Shown in pieces: positions 1 through 7,231 of a DNA stretch of 55,931 nucleotides. Under the pieces are notes generated by a model. It made no database searches and was not told the origin of the DNA. It worked only from the letters and a program-made list of their open reading frames with translations. The position numbers and the translations under genes are program-made. Position 1 is the stretch's first letter. Every line of letters starts with the position of its first letter. This stretch comes from Clostridia bacterium (GTDB lineage: Bacteria; Bacillota; Clostridia; UMGS1883), in contig JAFSGW010000049.1 of NCBI GenBank assembly GCA_017440585.1, forward strand, positions 1 through 55,931, given 5' to 3'.

Positions 1-273
1 ACCCTTAAGGTTACTCTCGCCCAGTTCAGCCTGCACCTTCATGGTGTATTTTGCGCGCGTGAGCTCTTCAACCAGGTACTTTACGTCAAAGCCTGCCTCT
101 TCGTTTAAAAGTGCAAGGCAATCCAAAGGCTTGTTAAGCACAAAGGAAAACTCCATTGTTGCATCATAGCTCTTGTACTGAGCGGAAAGGAAATCCCACT
201 CATCTGCAAAGGCTGTTACGGTAAAGCTTAAAAGCATCGCCACAGTACAGATAATTGCAATAATTTTTTTCAT
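1..273 (-). CDS. Secreted protein of unknown function, N-terminal part only
   Basis: The first 91 codons of a minus-strand gene are present; the rest lies beyond the left edge. The start codon is ATG at 273-271, preceded by an AGGAGT-like ribosome binding site. The N-terminus (MKKIIAIICTVAMLLSF) is a typical signal peptide, with a likely cleavage site after an AFA motif near residue 23. The mature part seen so far is charged and contains no domain I recognise. It is separated from the downstream end of tsf by a 410-nt gap holding a structured repeat, so it is probably transcribed on its own. Function unknown. Confidence 0.75.
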   Translation of the reverse strand, partial: MKKIIAIICTVAMLLSFTVTAFADEWDFLSAQYKSYDATMEFSFVLNKPLDCLALLNEEAGFDVKYLVEELTRAKYTMKVQAELGESNLKG

Positions 274-396
274 ATAAGTCACTCCTTAAAATCCCTTTCA
301 AAAGGGGTTCTCTTTATATAATTATACTATTTTGCCATTTTAATGTCAATTGTCATTCACGCCACTAAATGTGCATTTCACGCCAATTGCCCGGAA

Positions 397-446
397 AAGT
401 GGCTCGGAAAAATCGTTCAGGAAAGTGGTTAGGAAAAATCGTTCAG
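397..446 (-). repeat. Tandem duplication of the left end of the hairpin element
   Basis: Two imperfect copies of a roughly 25-nt unit (AAGTGGNTNGGAAAAATCG followed by TTCAG) lie next to each other. The second copy is the left terminus of the long hairpin element at 432-667, so the first looks like a leftover or duplicated end. Confidence 0.6.
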
Positions 447-667
447 AATTGACAAACCGAAGGTCTCGCAGCGTCCGCCCTGCGAGACCCCTGCCCGACG
501 ACGTACCTGTGTACGTCGAGCGGTGAGGTTTGTCGATAGCAAAAGGCATAAATAAAAGGAACCCGTCGCATTTAACGACGGGTTCCAACTTTTATTAATA
601 AACCTTTAAAATGTTCGGGAATGTAGTTCATCCCACATTTTTCCTTTTGCGGTCTGGACGATTTTAA
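432..667 (-). repeat. Long hairpin element, tsf 3' region copy
   Basis: On the plus strand this block begins GAAAAATCGTTCAG and ends GGTCTGGACGATTTT, so its ends can pair. Inside are a strong hairpin at 559-587 (arms GGAACCCGTCG and CGACGGGTTCC) and another formed around CAAACC/GGTTTG. Read in the minus direction it starts 16 nt after the tsf stop codon, and the inner hairpin is followed by a T-rich stretch, so it may also terminate rpsB-tsf transcription. A relative with the same ends and inner layout lies at 49971-50183. An open reading frame of 80 codons crosses it but looks spurious. Confidence 0.7.
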
Positions 668-683
668 CAGCCACTTCAGGAAA

Positions 684-1601
684 TTACTTCATCATGTTTG
701 CAACTTCATCTGCGAAGTTTTCTTCCTTCTTTTCAAGGCCTTCGCCTCTTTCAAGACGAGCAAAGCATTCTATTTCGATAGTTGTGCCAAGGCTCTTAGC
801 AACTTCTTCTGTGTAAGCCTTAACTGTCTGATCGGGGTTCTTTACATATTCCTGTTCAACAAGGCAGTTTTCCTTGTAGTACTTCTGGATTCTGCCTGCA
901 ACCATCTTTTCAGCAATTGCAGCGGGCTTGCCTTCGTTGATAGCCTGAGCCATAAGGATTTCCTTTTCCTTTTCAACTGTTTCAGCGGGAACTTCTTCTC
1001 TCTTTAAGAAAGCGGGGTTGATAGCAGCAATCTGCATAGCAACGTTCTTAGCGTAAGCTACGAACTCTTCGGAAGCACATACAGCTTCGTCGCCAACAGC
1101 AAACTTAACCATAACACCGATTCTGCCTTCGCCGTGAACATAACCGATAAGGTTGCCTTCGTATCTTACGAAACGACGGATGTTCATGTTTTCGCCGATA
1201 GTAGCGATCTTTTCCTTAAGAGCAGCGTCAACAGTCTTGCCTTCTTCCATTTCAAGAGCAAGAAGAGCTTCAACGTCCTGGGGGTTCTTCTTAAGGATAA
1301 CTGTAGCAACACTTGTTACAAAGTTACGGAATTCTTCGTTCTTTGCAACGAAGTCTGTTTCAGCGTTTACTTCAAGAACAACGCCTGCCTTGCATTCATC
1401 ACAAATGCTAACAGTAACGAGACCCTCGGAAGCAATTCTGCCAGCCTTCTTAGCAGCTGTAGCAAGGCCTTTTTCTCTGAGGAATTCAATAGCCTTTTCC
1501 ATATCACCGTCTGTTGCAGCAAGAGCCTTCTTACAGTCCATCATACCGCAACCTGTCTTTTCTCTTAATTCCTTAACGATCTGAGCAGTAATAGCAGCCA
1601 T
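684..1601 (-). CDS. tsf: Translation elongation factor Ts
   Basis: EF-Ts is the nucleotide exchange factor that recharges EF-Tu with GTP in the cytoplasm. The protein is 305 aa, normal for Clostridia. The N-terminal UBA-like domain (about residues 1-55) carries the family signature VKELREKTGCGMMDCKKAL, and the EF-Tu-contacting TDFVAKN motif follows near residue 80. The start ATG has an AGGAGG site eight or so bases upstream. It follows rpsB with a 16-nt gap, the usual rpsB-tsf operon. A Cys pair (CDEC) precedes the TDFVAKN motif; I attach no function to it. Confidence 0.97.
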   Translation of the reverse strand: MAAITAQIVKELREKTGCGMMDCKKALAATDGDMEKAIEFLREKGLATAAKKAGRIASEGLVTVSICDECKAGVVLEVNAETDFVAKNEEFRNFVTSVATVILKKNPQDVEALLALEMEEGKTVDAALKEKIATIGENMNIRRFVRYEGNLIGYVHGEGRIGVMVKFAVGDEAVCASEEFVAYAKNVAMQIAAINPAFLKREEVPAETVEKEKEILMAQAINEGKPAAIAEKMVAGRIQKYYKENCLVEQEYVKNPDQTVKAYTEEVAKSLGTTIEIECFARLERGEGLEKKEENFADEVANMMK

Positions 1602-1617
1602 TTTCTTATCCTCCTAA

Positions 1618-2355
1618 TTATTCAACAGTAATTTCGATTTCTTCTGCTGTTTCTTCAGCAGCTGCACCCATCTTGCCTTCTCTGCCTTCAACAACAGCGT
1701 TAGCAATTGTGCTTGTTACGAGCTTAACGGCACGGATAGCATCATCGTTGCCGGGAATTACGTAATCAACTTCTTCGGGGTCACAGTTTGTATCAACAAT
1801 TGCAACAACGGGAATACCGAGCTTCTTAGCTTCGCTAATTGCAATCTTTTCCTTTCTGGGGTCAACAACAAACATAGCAGCAGGAGTCTTTCTGAGGTTC
1901 TTGATACCGCCAAGGTACTTTTCAAGCTTTTCCATTTCGCCAAGGAGAAGGCTTACTTCCTTCTTGGGGAGAAGATCAAATGTACCGTCTTCCTGCATCT
2001 TGTGAAGCTGTTCGAGACGATCAATTCTTCTCTTGATTGTCTTGAAGTTTGTAAGCATACCGCCGAGCCATCTTGCATCAACGTAGTGCATACCAACACG
2101 GATAGCTTCTTCCTTAATTGTTTCCTGAGCCTGCTTCTTTGTACCAACGAAAAGAACTTCGCCGCCTTCCTGGGCTACTTCACGTACAAAGTCGTAAGCT
2201 TCTTCGATCTTCTTAACTGTCTTCTGAAGGTCGATGATGTAGATACCGTTTCTTTCTGTGAAAATGTATTCTGCCATCTTGGGGTTCCATCTTCTTGTCT
2301 GGTGACCAAAGTGTACACCGGCTTCAAGAAGCTGCTTCATAGAAATAACTGACAT
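1618..2355 (-). CDS. rpsB: Small ribosomal subunit protein uS2
   Basis: uS2 binds the 30S head-body junction. The protein is 245 aa and opens with [20 protein letters not shown], the classic family start; further conserved stretches are [12 protein letters not shown], the VGTKKQAQE segment and [10 protein letters not shown]. An acidic tail rich in Glu ends the protein. The start codon at 2355 follows AGAGGTG. It is first gene of rpsB-tsf, driven by the strong promoter at 2507-2535 through a leader of about 145 nt that may serve autogenous control. Confidence 0.98.
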   Translation of the reverse strand: MSVISMKQLLEAGVHFGHQTRRWNPKMAEYIFTERNGIYIIDLQKTVKKIEEAYDFVREVAQEGGEVLFVGTKKQAQETIKEEAIRVGMHYVDARWLGGMLTNFKTIKRRIDRLEQLHKMQEDGTFDLLPKKEVSLLLGEMEKLEKYLGGIKNLRKTPAAMFVVDPRKEKIAISEAKKLGIPVVAIVDTNCDPEEVDYVIPGNDDAIRAVKLVTSTIANAVVEGREGKMGAAAEETAEEIEITVE

Positions 2356-2506
2356 GTAAAAACACCTCTCTTTTATTTAGTTTTTTTACCTTCTCACCAT
2401 GTCAGAATGAAAAGGCAGCCTCCACTCTCCTCAATGTGTACGCCAACCTCACTTTTGCGGGGCACCGGGCGTCACTCAGAGAATGTGTGAATTTTTACGC
2501 TCCGAT
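2356..2506 (-). promoter_or_regulatory. Long 5' leader of rpsB
   Basis: Transcription from the promoter at 2507-2535 would yield about 145 nt before the rpsB start. The segment is GC-richer than the flanking intergenic DNA and contains several short self-complementary stretches (for example around CGCCCGGTGCCCCGC). Ribosomal protein leaders of this length often bind the encoded protein. I see no match to a leader class I can name, so the regulatory role is an inference. Confidence 0.4.
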
Positions 2507-2535
2507 ATTGTACCATAAAGAAAAAATATTGTCAA
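2507..2535 (-). promoter_or_regulatory. Sigma-A promoter of rpsB-tsf
   Basis: Minus strand: TTGACA (2530-2535), 17-bp spacer, TACAAT (2507-2512). One mismatch to consensus in total, consistent with strong constitutive expression. Confidence 0.88.
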
Positions 2536-2628
2536 GTGTTTTTACAACCTTTTTCTCCATTTTCTCTATATACTTAATCTGCATATATTCCTGCCGGAAA
2601 GTCCTGCTATCCCATCATTTAAAAACAC

Positions 2629-2657
2629 TTGATTTTGCATAAAAATTATTATATTAT
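2629..2657 (+). promoter_or_regulatory. Promoter of the zinc-ribbon gene pair
   Basis: TTGATT (2629-2634), 17-bp spacer, TATTAT (2652-2657), ending 33 nt before the start codon of the first zinc-ribbon gene. Divergent from the rpsB promoter. Confidence 0.65.
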
Positions 2658-2690
2658 TTTTACAAGGTGCGTATCAAATGAGGTGTTACT

Positions 2691-3104
2691 ATGTCGAGCT
2701 TTTGTAAAAACTGTGGTAAATGGAAAGCAGGAGACCTTTGTGCTTTCTGCGGAACAATAATCAACGAGGATAAAACCCCAGCCTCTCCCGGGCTTATGCA
2801 TTGTCCCGGCTGCAGGCGATGGGTTGATATAAATGAGCCCTACTGCCCTGCCTGCGGAAAGGAAGTTGCCGTTAAGGAAAAGGTTTATACAAAGGTCAAA
2901 TGGGAGTTTAAGCCCAAAACCGCAAGAGAAGGTATGACCCATTGTATGCACTGTAACAAAAGGGTAAGCACTGCTGCAACAGTTTGTCCCACCTGCGGCA
3001 AAAATCCTGCCAAGCCCTTTAATGAAAACCCCACTTGTCCTTCCTGCAGCGGAGCTTTAAGCGAAACTGCTATTTTCTGCCCCCATTGCGGAATAAAGCT
3101 TTAA
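2691..3104 (+). CDS. Four-fold zinc-ribbon protein
   Basis: This 137-aa soluble protein is built almost entirely of zinc ribbons. Four CxxC...CxxC modules are visible: C5/C8-C17/C20, C38/C41-C52/C55, C85/C88-C99/C102 and C116/C119-C130/C133. No transmembrane segment or catalytic motif is seen. Such multi-ribbon proteins of the double-zinc-ribbon type usually act as scaffolds or nucleic-acid/protein adaptors, but nothing here fixes the partner. A second zinc-ribbon protein with a membrane anchor starts 16 nt downstream, so the two probably form one transcript and may work together. Confidence 0.85.
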   Translation: MSSFCKNCGKWKAGDLCAFCGTIINEDKTPASPGLMHCPGCRRWVDINEPYCPACGKEVAVKEKVYTKVKWEFKPKTAREGMTHCMHCNKRVSTAATVCPTCGKNPAKPFNENPTCPSCSGALSETAIFCPHCGIKL

Positions 3105-3120
3105 AACTGGAGTTGATATC

Positions 3121-3801
3121 GTGGCATATTGTAAGCATTGCTGGAACGAGCTTGAAAAAAACGTAAAATTCTGTGAACATTGCGGTGCACCTGCTTCGCC
3201 TGTTGACTATAAAAAGCCCGTCATTAAAATTATTATAAGACGGGTTACTGCTCTTTTGCTGACTTGTGCTATCGCAGTTCTTTACTGGATGTTTTTTATC
3301 AATGGCGTAAAGGTTGGCGAATGTACAAAGCTGTGGAATGCCGATTGCGAATTGTGGCAGAGTAAAATGAGTTCTCAGGCGGCAAAAAGCCTGGCAGGCA
3401 CCATAAGAAGGCACGCCAAGGACAGCACCTTAGGTGAAAACGTATTCGTGTTTATTGACACTGTGGGCGAAGCCTCAACAGAAATCGTGGACGGTATCTT
3501 AGAAGTAATCCCGGCACCCACTCCTGCAACAATATCCGTAAAAACAGATGCTTTCGGAACAGTTAAAAGTATGACTGTAAAAATACCGCCGCAAATTGCA
3601 GCCGAATGTACAAAGGATGATATTACACGCATCACAGCAAAGGCTACCTCGGTAATGTGCGAGCATAATAATTACGATGCTACCTACAAGCTTTTAAAAA
3701 ATGTCGGTTCAATCGACAAGGTTGTTATTACAACCGAAGGCTCACTGAACGGCTATAACGGATTTGCAATCAAAATAGAATATTCCCCTACGGAAGAATA
3801 A
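3121..3801 (+). CDS. Membrane-anchored zinc-ribbon protein
   Basis: The protein is 226 aa from a GTG start with GGAG eight bases upstream. One zinc ribbon (C4, C7, C18, C21) is followed by a basic stretch and a single transmembrane helix at about residues 40-60. The remaining ~165 residues should be extracytoplasmic and contain no domain I recognise. The layout (cytoplasmic zinc ribbon, one helix, external domain) recurs in Firmicutes zinc_ribbon_2 proteins of unknown role. It is co-directional with the four-ribbon gene 16 nt upstream and ends before a strong terminator. Confidence 0.82.
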   Translation: MAYCKHCWNELEKNVKFCEHCGAPASPVDYKKPVIKIIIRRVTALLLTCAIAVLYWMFFINGVKVGECTKLWNADCELWQSKMSSQAAKSLAGTIRRHAKDSTLGENVFVFIDTVGEASTEIVDGILEVIPAPTPATISVKTDAFGTVKSMTVKIPPQIAAECTKDDITRITAKATSVMCEHNNYDATYKLLKNVGSIDKVVITTEGSLNGYNGFAIKIEYSPTEE

Positions 3802-3820
3802 CCGCTTCAAGCTGTAAAAA

Positions 3821-3855
3821 ATGCACGCCACTCATAAAAAATGAGTGGCGTGCAT
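3821..3855 (+). terminator. Terminator after the zinc-ribbon pair
   Basis: A perfect 15-bp stem (ATGCACGCCACTCAT and its complement) with a loop of five A, starting 19 nt after the stop codon. The T-run after it is short (ATTTCTGT), so termination may be partial or bidirectional. The remaining intergenic DNA up to 3965 shows nothing else clear. Confidence 0.7.
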
Positions 3856-3965
3856 TTCTGTGTCAATCTAAAATCAATCTTCCCCGAAGCACATTAACTT
3901 CTTCAGACTTCGCGTTATTGCGTTTATTTTCTCAATCAGTAATTAATTAAACAATCAGCAGAGTC

Positions 3966-4166
3966 TTATTGTTTTTGATGTCTTTCACATCTTTTGTCAG
4001 AACAGTTCCTGCAGTCACTTTCATATATGCAACACATCATATAGTCGCATTCATCGCAACAGCACTCTATTAGATCTCCATTCTCACCATAATGTTTCCC
4101 GTTCCCCCGACAATCCTTCCCCATATTTCCCGGAGTCAAAACTATTCCTGTTGCATCTATTATCAT
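3966..4166 (-). CDS. Small cysteine-rich protein
   Basis: This 66-aa protein has nine or so cysteines clustered in its second half (CCCDEC, MMCC, CRNC, then C before a His), and a near-perfect ribosome binding site (AGGAGAAGG) ahead of its ATG, so I consider it real. No signal peptide is present. The cysteine spacing suggests a metal-binding or Fe-S cluster-binding role, but I know of no named family. It is transcribed divergently from a small HTH regulator 108 bp away, with mirrored 11-bp boxes between them, so the regulator may control it. Confidence 0.7.
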   Translation of the reverse strand: MIIDATGIVLTPGNMGKDCRGNGKHYGENGDLIECCCDECDYMMCCIYESDCRNCSDKRCERHQKQ

Positions 4167-4181
4167 TTTCCTTCTCCTCTC

Positions 4182-4261
4182 AAAAATGGACTTGTTTCAG
4201 TCCCATCATATCAGGAAATAATAATATACTCAAGAAAAAGTGCTAAAAACAGTCCATTTTT
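4182..4261. promoter_or_regulatory. Mirrored operator-like boxes between divergent genes
   Basis: AAAAATGGACT at 4182-4192 and its exact complement AGTCCATTTTT at 4251-4261 flank the 58-bp core between the Cys-rich gene and the HTH gene. The match continues imperfectly for five more bases inward. Each box abuts the ribosome binding region of one of the two genes. A dimeric regulator binding both boxes, most simply the adjacent HTH protein, is the natural reading. Confidence 0.55.
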
Positions 4262-4274
4262 TTCGAGGTGTATT

Positions 4275-4508
4275 ATGGAACAGAAAATCAAACAGGATTC
4301 CATCCAAATAGGCGCCAATATTCGCCGCATCCGCAAGGAAAGGAATATAAAGCAGGTTGACCTGGTTCGCCTTCTTCAGCTTGAAGGCATTGATATGACC
4401 CGTGAGTGCTTAGTTAAAATTGAGCGTGGCATTCAGCATATCTACGCATCCCAGCTTCGTGCAATCCGCGATGCCCTTTCCACCACATACGATGAACTAT
4501 TCAAATAA
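4275..4508 (+). CDS. Small HTH (XRE/Cro-type) transcriptional regulator
   Basis: The 77-aa protein is a single helix-turn-helix domain: the segment IGANIRRIRKERNIKQVDL forms the first helices and DMTRECLVKIERG resembles the recognition helix region of XRE proteins. No ligand or oligomerisation domain follows. An upstream in-frame extension exists, but ATG at 4275 has a GAGGTG site seven bases before it and starts the domain cleanly. Mirrored boxes lie directly upstream, suggesting control of itself and of the divergent Cys-rich gene. Confidence 0.85.
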   Translation: MEQKIKQDSIQIGANIRRIRKERNIKQVDLVRLLQLEGIDMTRECLVKIERGIQHIYASQLRAIRDALSTTYDELFK

Positions 4509-4637
4509 AAAAGTGTTTTAACACTTCAACCCCCTCGTTCCCCCAATCTTGGGGGACGAAAAGGTGCACTTTTATTTTACAAGCAAATATGCGCACATTC
4601 TGCGCGCAATTTCCTATGTAATAAAACTAATCTTCAC

Positions 4638-4715
4638 GTTTTGCAAAGCAAAACATATCGCATTGCCAAAGGCAATATATCGCGCCGAAGGCATATCGCA
4701 TCGAAGATATATCAC
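4638..4715 (+). repeat. Microhairpin string with constant ATATCGC linker
   Basis: Four short self-complementary units follow one another: GTTTTGCAAAGCAAAAC, ATTGCCAAAGGCAAT, GCCGAAGGC and ATCGAAGAT. After each comes the linker ATATCGC (the last is ATATCAC). The hairpin sequences are unrelated, but the linker is fixed. The same linker in the opposite orientation joins hairpins at 55830-55911. The string lies in the gap between the HTH gene and nadC; two open reading frames crossing it look artefactual. Confidence 0.8.
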
Positions 4716-4748
4716 AAAAACGGAGAAAAGCCAAACAAAAGCAAATTT

Positions 4749-4846
4749 AAAGACCATTTCGGGACTGTCCCAACAAACATCCGCAGATGTTCTTTGGTTC
4801 GTCGTCTCCCGACGATACCAAAGGGGGACTGTCCCAAATGGTCTTT
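4749..4846. repeat. GGGACTGTCCC long hairpin, copy 1
   Basis: The outer arms AAAGACCATTT and AAATGGTCTTT pair, followed inward by GGGAC and GTCCC and two inner hairpins (around ACATCCGCAGATGT and CGTCGTCTCCCGACG). It sits between convergent genes (HTH on plus, nadC on minus) and resembles 44962-45055 almost throughout. A bidirectional terminator role fits, though the T-run here is short. Confidence 0.75.
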
Positions 4847-4880
4847 CGTTGCCTTAAAATGCTTTTTCTCCGTTTTTATC

Positions 4881-5732
4881 TCAAATGGCGTGTAAATTCT
4901 TTAAGCTTACATCCAGAATAGGTGCAGAATGTGTAAGTGCACCGCTTGACACAAAGTCAACGCCTATATCTGTAATTCTCTTGATGTTTTCGGCAGTTAC
5001 ATTGCCCGAGCACTCAGTTAACGCACGTCCGTCAATAATTTTAACAGCCTCTCTCATATCATCGTCTGTCATGTTGTCAAGCATGATGATATCAGCGCCT
5101 GCTTCAACAGCTTCACGTACCATATCAAGGTTTTCGCACTCAACCTCAATCTTTGTAACAAAGGAAATGTAATCACGTGCCATCTTGACAGCCTTTGCAA
5201 TACCGCCTGCAGCACCTATGTGGTTGTCCTTAAGCATTACACAGTCGGAAAGGTTGTAACGGTGGTTGTTACCGCCACCCTGCTTAACGGCATATTTTTC
5301 AAAAATACGCATGTTGGGGGTTGTCTTACGTGTATCAAGAAGCTTTGTCTTTGTGCCCTCCAAAAGAGAAGCCACCTTATTTGTGTATGTAGCAATACCG
5401 CTCATTCTCTGAAGGTAGTTAAGTGCTGTTCTTTCACCTGAAAGAAGTACTCTTATGTCGCCCGTTACGGTTGCAAGAAGCTGTTTGTTGGAAACATGGT
5501 CGCCATCCTTTACGTAAAGCTCAACCTCTGTGTTTTCATCCAGAAGCTCAAACACTCTCTTGAAAACACCAAGCCCTGCAATAACGCCGTCCTCTTTACA
5601 GATGAGCTGAACCTCACCCTTGCAGTATTCGGGCATAACAGCCTGAGTGGAAATATCCTCACTGGAAATGTCCTCTTTAAGTGCCATCATAATTAAATCG
5701 TCACAAACAAGTTTCATTGTAATATCATTCAC
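4881..5732 (-). CDS. nadC: Nicotinate-nucleotide pyrophosphorylase (quinolinate phosphoribosyltransferase)
   Basis: NadC converts quinolinate and PRPP to nicotinate mononucleotide, CO2 and PPi in de novo NAD synthesis. The 283-aa length is standard. Visible family marks include the LLDTRKTTPNMR segment with KQGGGNNHRYNLSD shortly after, the KDNHI motif, the barrel strand IEVECENL, and IMLDNM. The start is GTG at 5732 with AAAGGAGAG eight bases before it. It overlaps the end of nadB by 8 nt, so the two are translationally coupled. Confidence 0.96.
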   Translation of the reverse strand: MNDITMKLVCDDLIMMALKEDISSEDISTQAVMPEYCKGEVQLICKEDGVIAGLGVFKRVFELLDENTEVELYVKDGDHVSNKQLLATVTGDIRVLLSGERTALNYLQRMSGIATYTNKVASLLEGTKTKLLDTRKTTPNMRIFEKYAVKQGGGNNHRYNLSDCVMLKDNHIGAAGGIAKAVKMARDYISFVTKIEVECENLDMVREAVEAGADIIMLDNMTDDDMREAVKIIDGRALTECSGNVTAENIKRITDIGVDFVSSGALTHSAPILDVSLKNLHAI

Positions 5733-7041
5733 GGTTTAATCTCTCCTTTTCAATTTCATCAAGAACCAGTTTCTTATAGCGTTCCATCAATGCATCAACA
5801 TCTGTGTACTTTTCATTTTCAAGTTCTTTTTCAAAGTCCACGCCTTCGCCCTTCGTCTTTGCATTTTCCGCATATGTATCATACTTTTCGGTTATATCCT
5901 TCGCTGCACGCTTTGCAAAAACAATCGCCTCCAAAAGCGAGTTTGAAGCCAGACGGTTTTTACCGTGCACACCGTTGCAGGCAGTTTCGCCAACGGCGTA
6001 AAGGTTATCCATAGTAGTTTTTGAGTACATATCAACCTTTATGCCACCCATAAAGTAGTGCTGTGCAGGTGTAATGGGAATAGGCGTTTTTGTTATATCA
6101 TAGCCGTGCTTTAAGCACTTTTCGTAAATGTTAGGGAAATGGCTCATTATTTCCTCTTCACCAATAGGTGTCAGGTCAAGCCACACATGCTCACTGCCTT
6201 CCTTTTCCATTTCGGCAAAAATAGCATTTGCCACAACATCACGGGGCAGAAGTTCTTCAACAAATCTCTCCATTTTCGAGTTCTTCAGAAGACCGCCCTC
6301 GCCACGGCAGGACTCACTTATCAAAAACCTTCTGCCGTATTCCTTTGAATAAAATGCCGTGGGATGAATTTGCACATAGTCCATATCCAAAAGCTCAATT
6401 CCGTGCTCTATGCATATAGCCTGAGCATCCCCCGTTAAGTGACGGTAGTTTGTGGAGTCCTTATAAAGACCGCCTATACCGCCCGTTGCAAAAACTGTGC
6501 AGTCAGCCTTTACAGAGGTAAGCTTGCCCTCTTTGTCAACGCCCACAATGCCTAAGCACACGTTGTCACGCTCAATAATGTCTATCATTGTAAAATGCTC
6601 AATAAGCCTTACGTTATCAAGCTCTCTCACTCTTTCAAGCAATGTGGAGGTAATTTCCTTGCCCGTAATATCCGCATGGAAAAGTATTCTCTCCGTGGAG
6701 TGAGCACCCTCACGGGTATACTCAAGATTACCCTCCTCATCCCTTTCAAAGTCAACGCCCCAGCCAATCAGGTCGTTTATAACGTCGCGGGAGTGGGTAA
6801 TCATAATATCTACACTTTCGGGGTTATTTTCGTAATGACCTGCTCTCATTGTGTCCTCATAAAAACTGTCATAGTCCCCTTCATCCTTTAAAACACAAAT
6901 ACCGCCCTGAGCCAGGAACGAGTCGTTCCTTTCAGCAGTATCCTTTGTAACAATAAGAATATCCATATCGCGCGGCAGATTAAGTGCACAGTTAAGAGCG
7001 GATGCACCGCTGCCGACAATTACAACATCAGCCTTAAGCAT
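5725..7041 (-). CDS. nadB: L-aspartate oxidase
   Basis: NadB oxidises L-aspartate to iminoaspartate with FAD. The N-terminal dinucleotide-binding motif VIVGSGASAL (residues 8-17) is followed by LAQGGICV, the active-site region HSTERILFHADITGKE, the IHPTAF stretch and the C-terminal FAD segment GVHGKNRLASNSLLEA. At 438 aa it lacks much of the helical C-terminal domain found in the roughly 540-aa E. coli enzyme. It is the first gene of nadB-nadC; nadA, the usual third member, is not in the window. Promoter at 7082-7110. Confidence 0.93.
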   Translation of the reverse strand: MLKADVVIVGSGASALNCALNLPRDMDILIVTKDTAERNDSFLAQGGICVLKDEGDYDSFYEDTMRAGHYENNPESVDIMITHSRDVINDLIGWGVDFERDEEGNLEYTREGAHSTERILFHADITGKEITSTLLERVRELDNVRLIEHFTMIDIIERDNVCLGIVGVDKEGKLTSVKADCTVFATGGIGGLYKDSTNYRHLTGDAQAICIEHGIELLDMDYVQIHPTAFYSKEYGRRFLISESCRGEGGLLKNSKMERFVEELLPRDVVANAIFAEMEKEGSEHVWLDLTPIGEEEIMSHFPNIYEKCLKHGYDITKTPIPITPAQHYFMGGIKVDMYSKTTMDNLYAVGETACNGVHGKNRLASNSLLEAIVFAKRAAKDITEKYDTYAENAKTKGEGVDFEKELENEKYTDVDALMERYKKLVLDEIEKERLNRE

Positions 7042-7081
7042 ATATAGCTTCTCCTTCCATTACATACACATATATATCTAT

Positions 7082-7110
7082 ATTTTACATCATTCAAAAA
7101 AAAGTGTCAA
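7082..7110 (-). promoter_or_regulatory. Promoter of nadB-nadC
   Basis: TTGACA (7105-7110), 17-bp spacer, TAAAAT (7082-7087) on the minus strand. The -35 box directly touches the terminator of the preceding gene. No obvious NAD-repressor palindrome is seen. Confidence 0.85.
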
Positions 7111-7149
7111 GACAAAACAAAAGAGCCCTGAGGGCTCTTTTGTTTTGTC
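7111..7149 (-). terminator. Terminator of the secreted GH43 operon
   Basis: An 18-bp perfect inverted repeat with a 3-nt loop; the core GAGCCC/GGGCTC is followed by TTTTGTTTT on the minus strand. It immediately precedes the nadB -35 box. Confidence 0.92.
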
Positions 7150-7231
7150 TTGAAGGCGTCCGAAAAGCATATTCAGCTCTCTGCACCTTTTTCCATTATG
7201 TAAGGATTTCAGATTTTTCTATCCTCTTTTA

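Noticed and set aside
346-588. 80-codon reading frame on the plus strand
   Set aside because: It runs across the hairpin element behind tsf; no ribosome site and no homologue-like features.
1134-1584. Plus-strand frames of 143-144 codons opposite tsf
   Set aside because: Antisense shadows of a highly expressed gene with biased codons.
4549-4895. Two overlapping plus-strand reading frames of 84 and 102 codons
   Set aside because: They run over the ATATCGC string and the long GGGACTGTCCC hairpin; repeated palindromes explain the open frames.
7042-7110. NAD-responsive operator or riboswitch ahead of nadB
   Set aside because: Only a promoter and the preceding terminator fit in this short gap; no room for an aptamer and no clear repressor palindrome.
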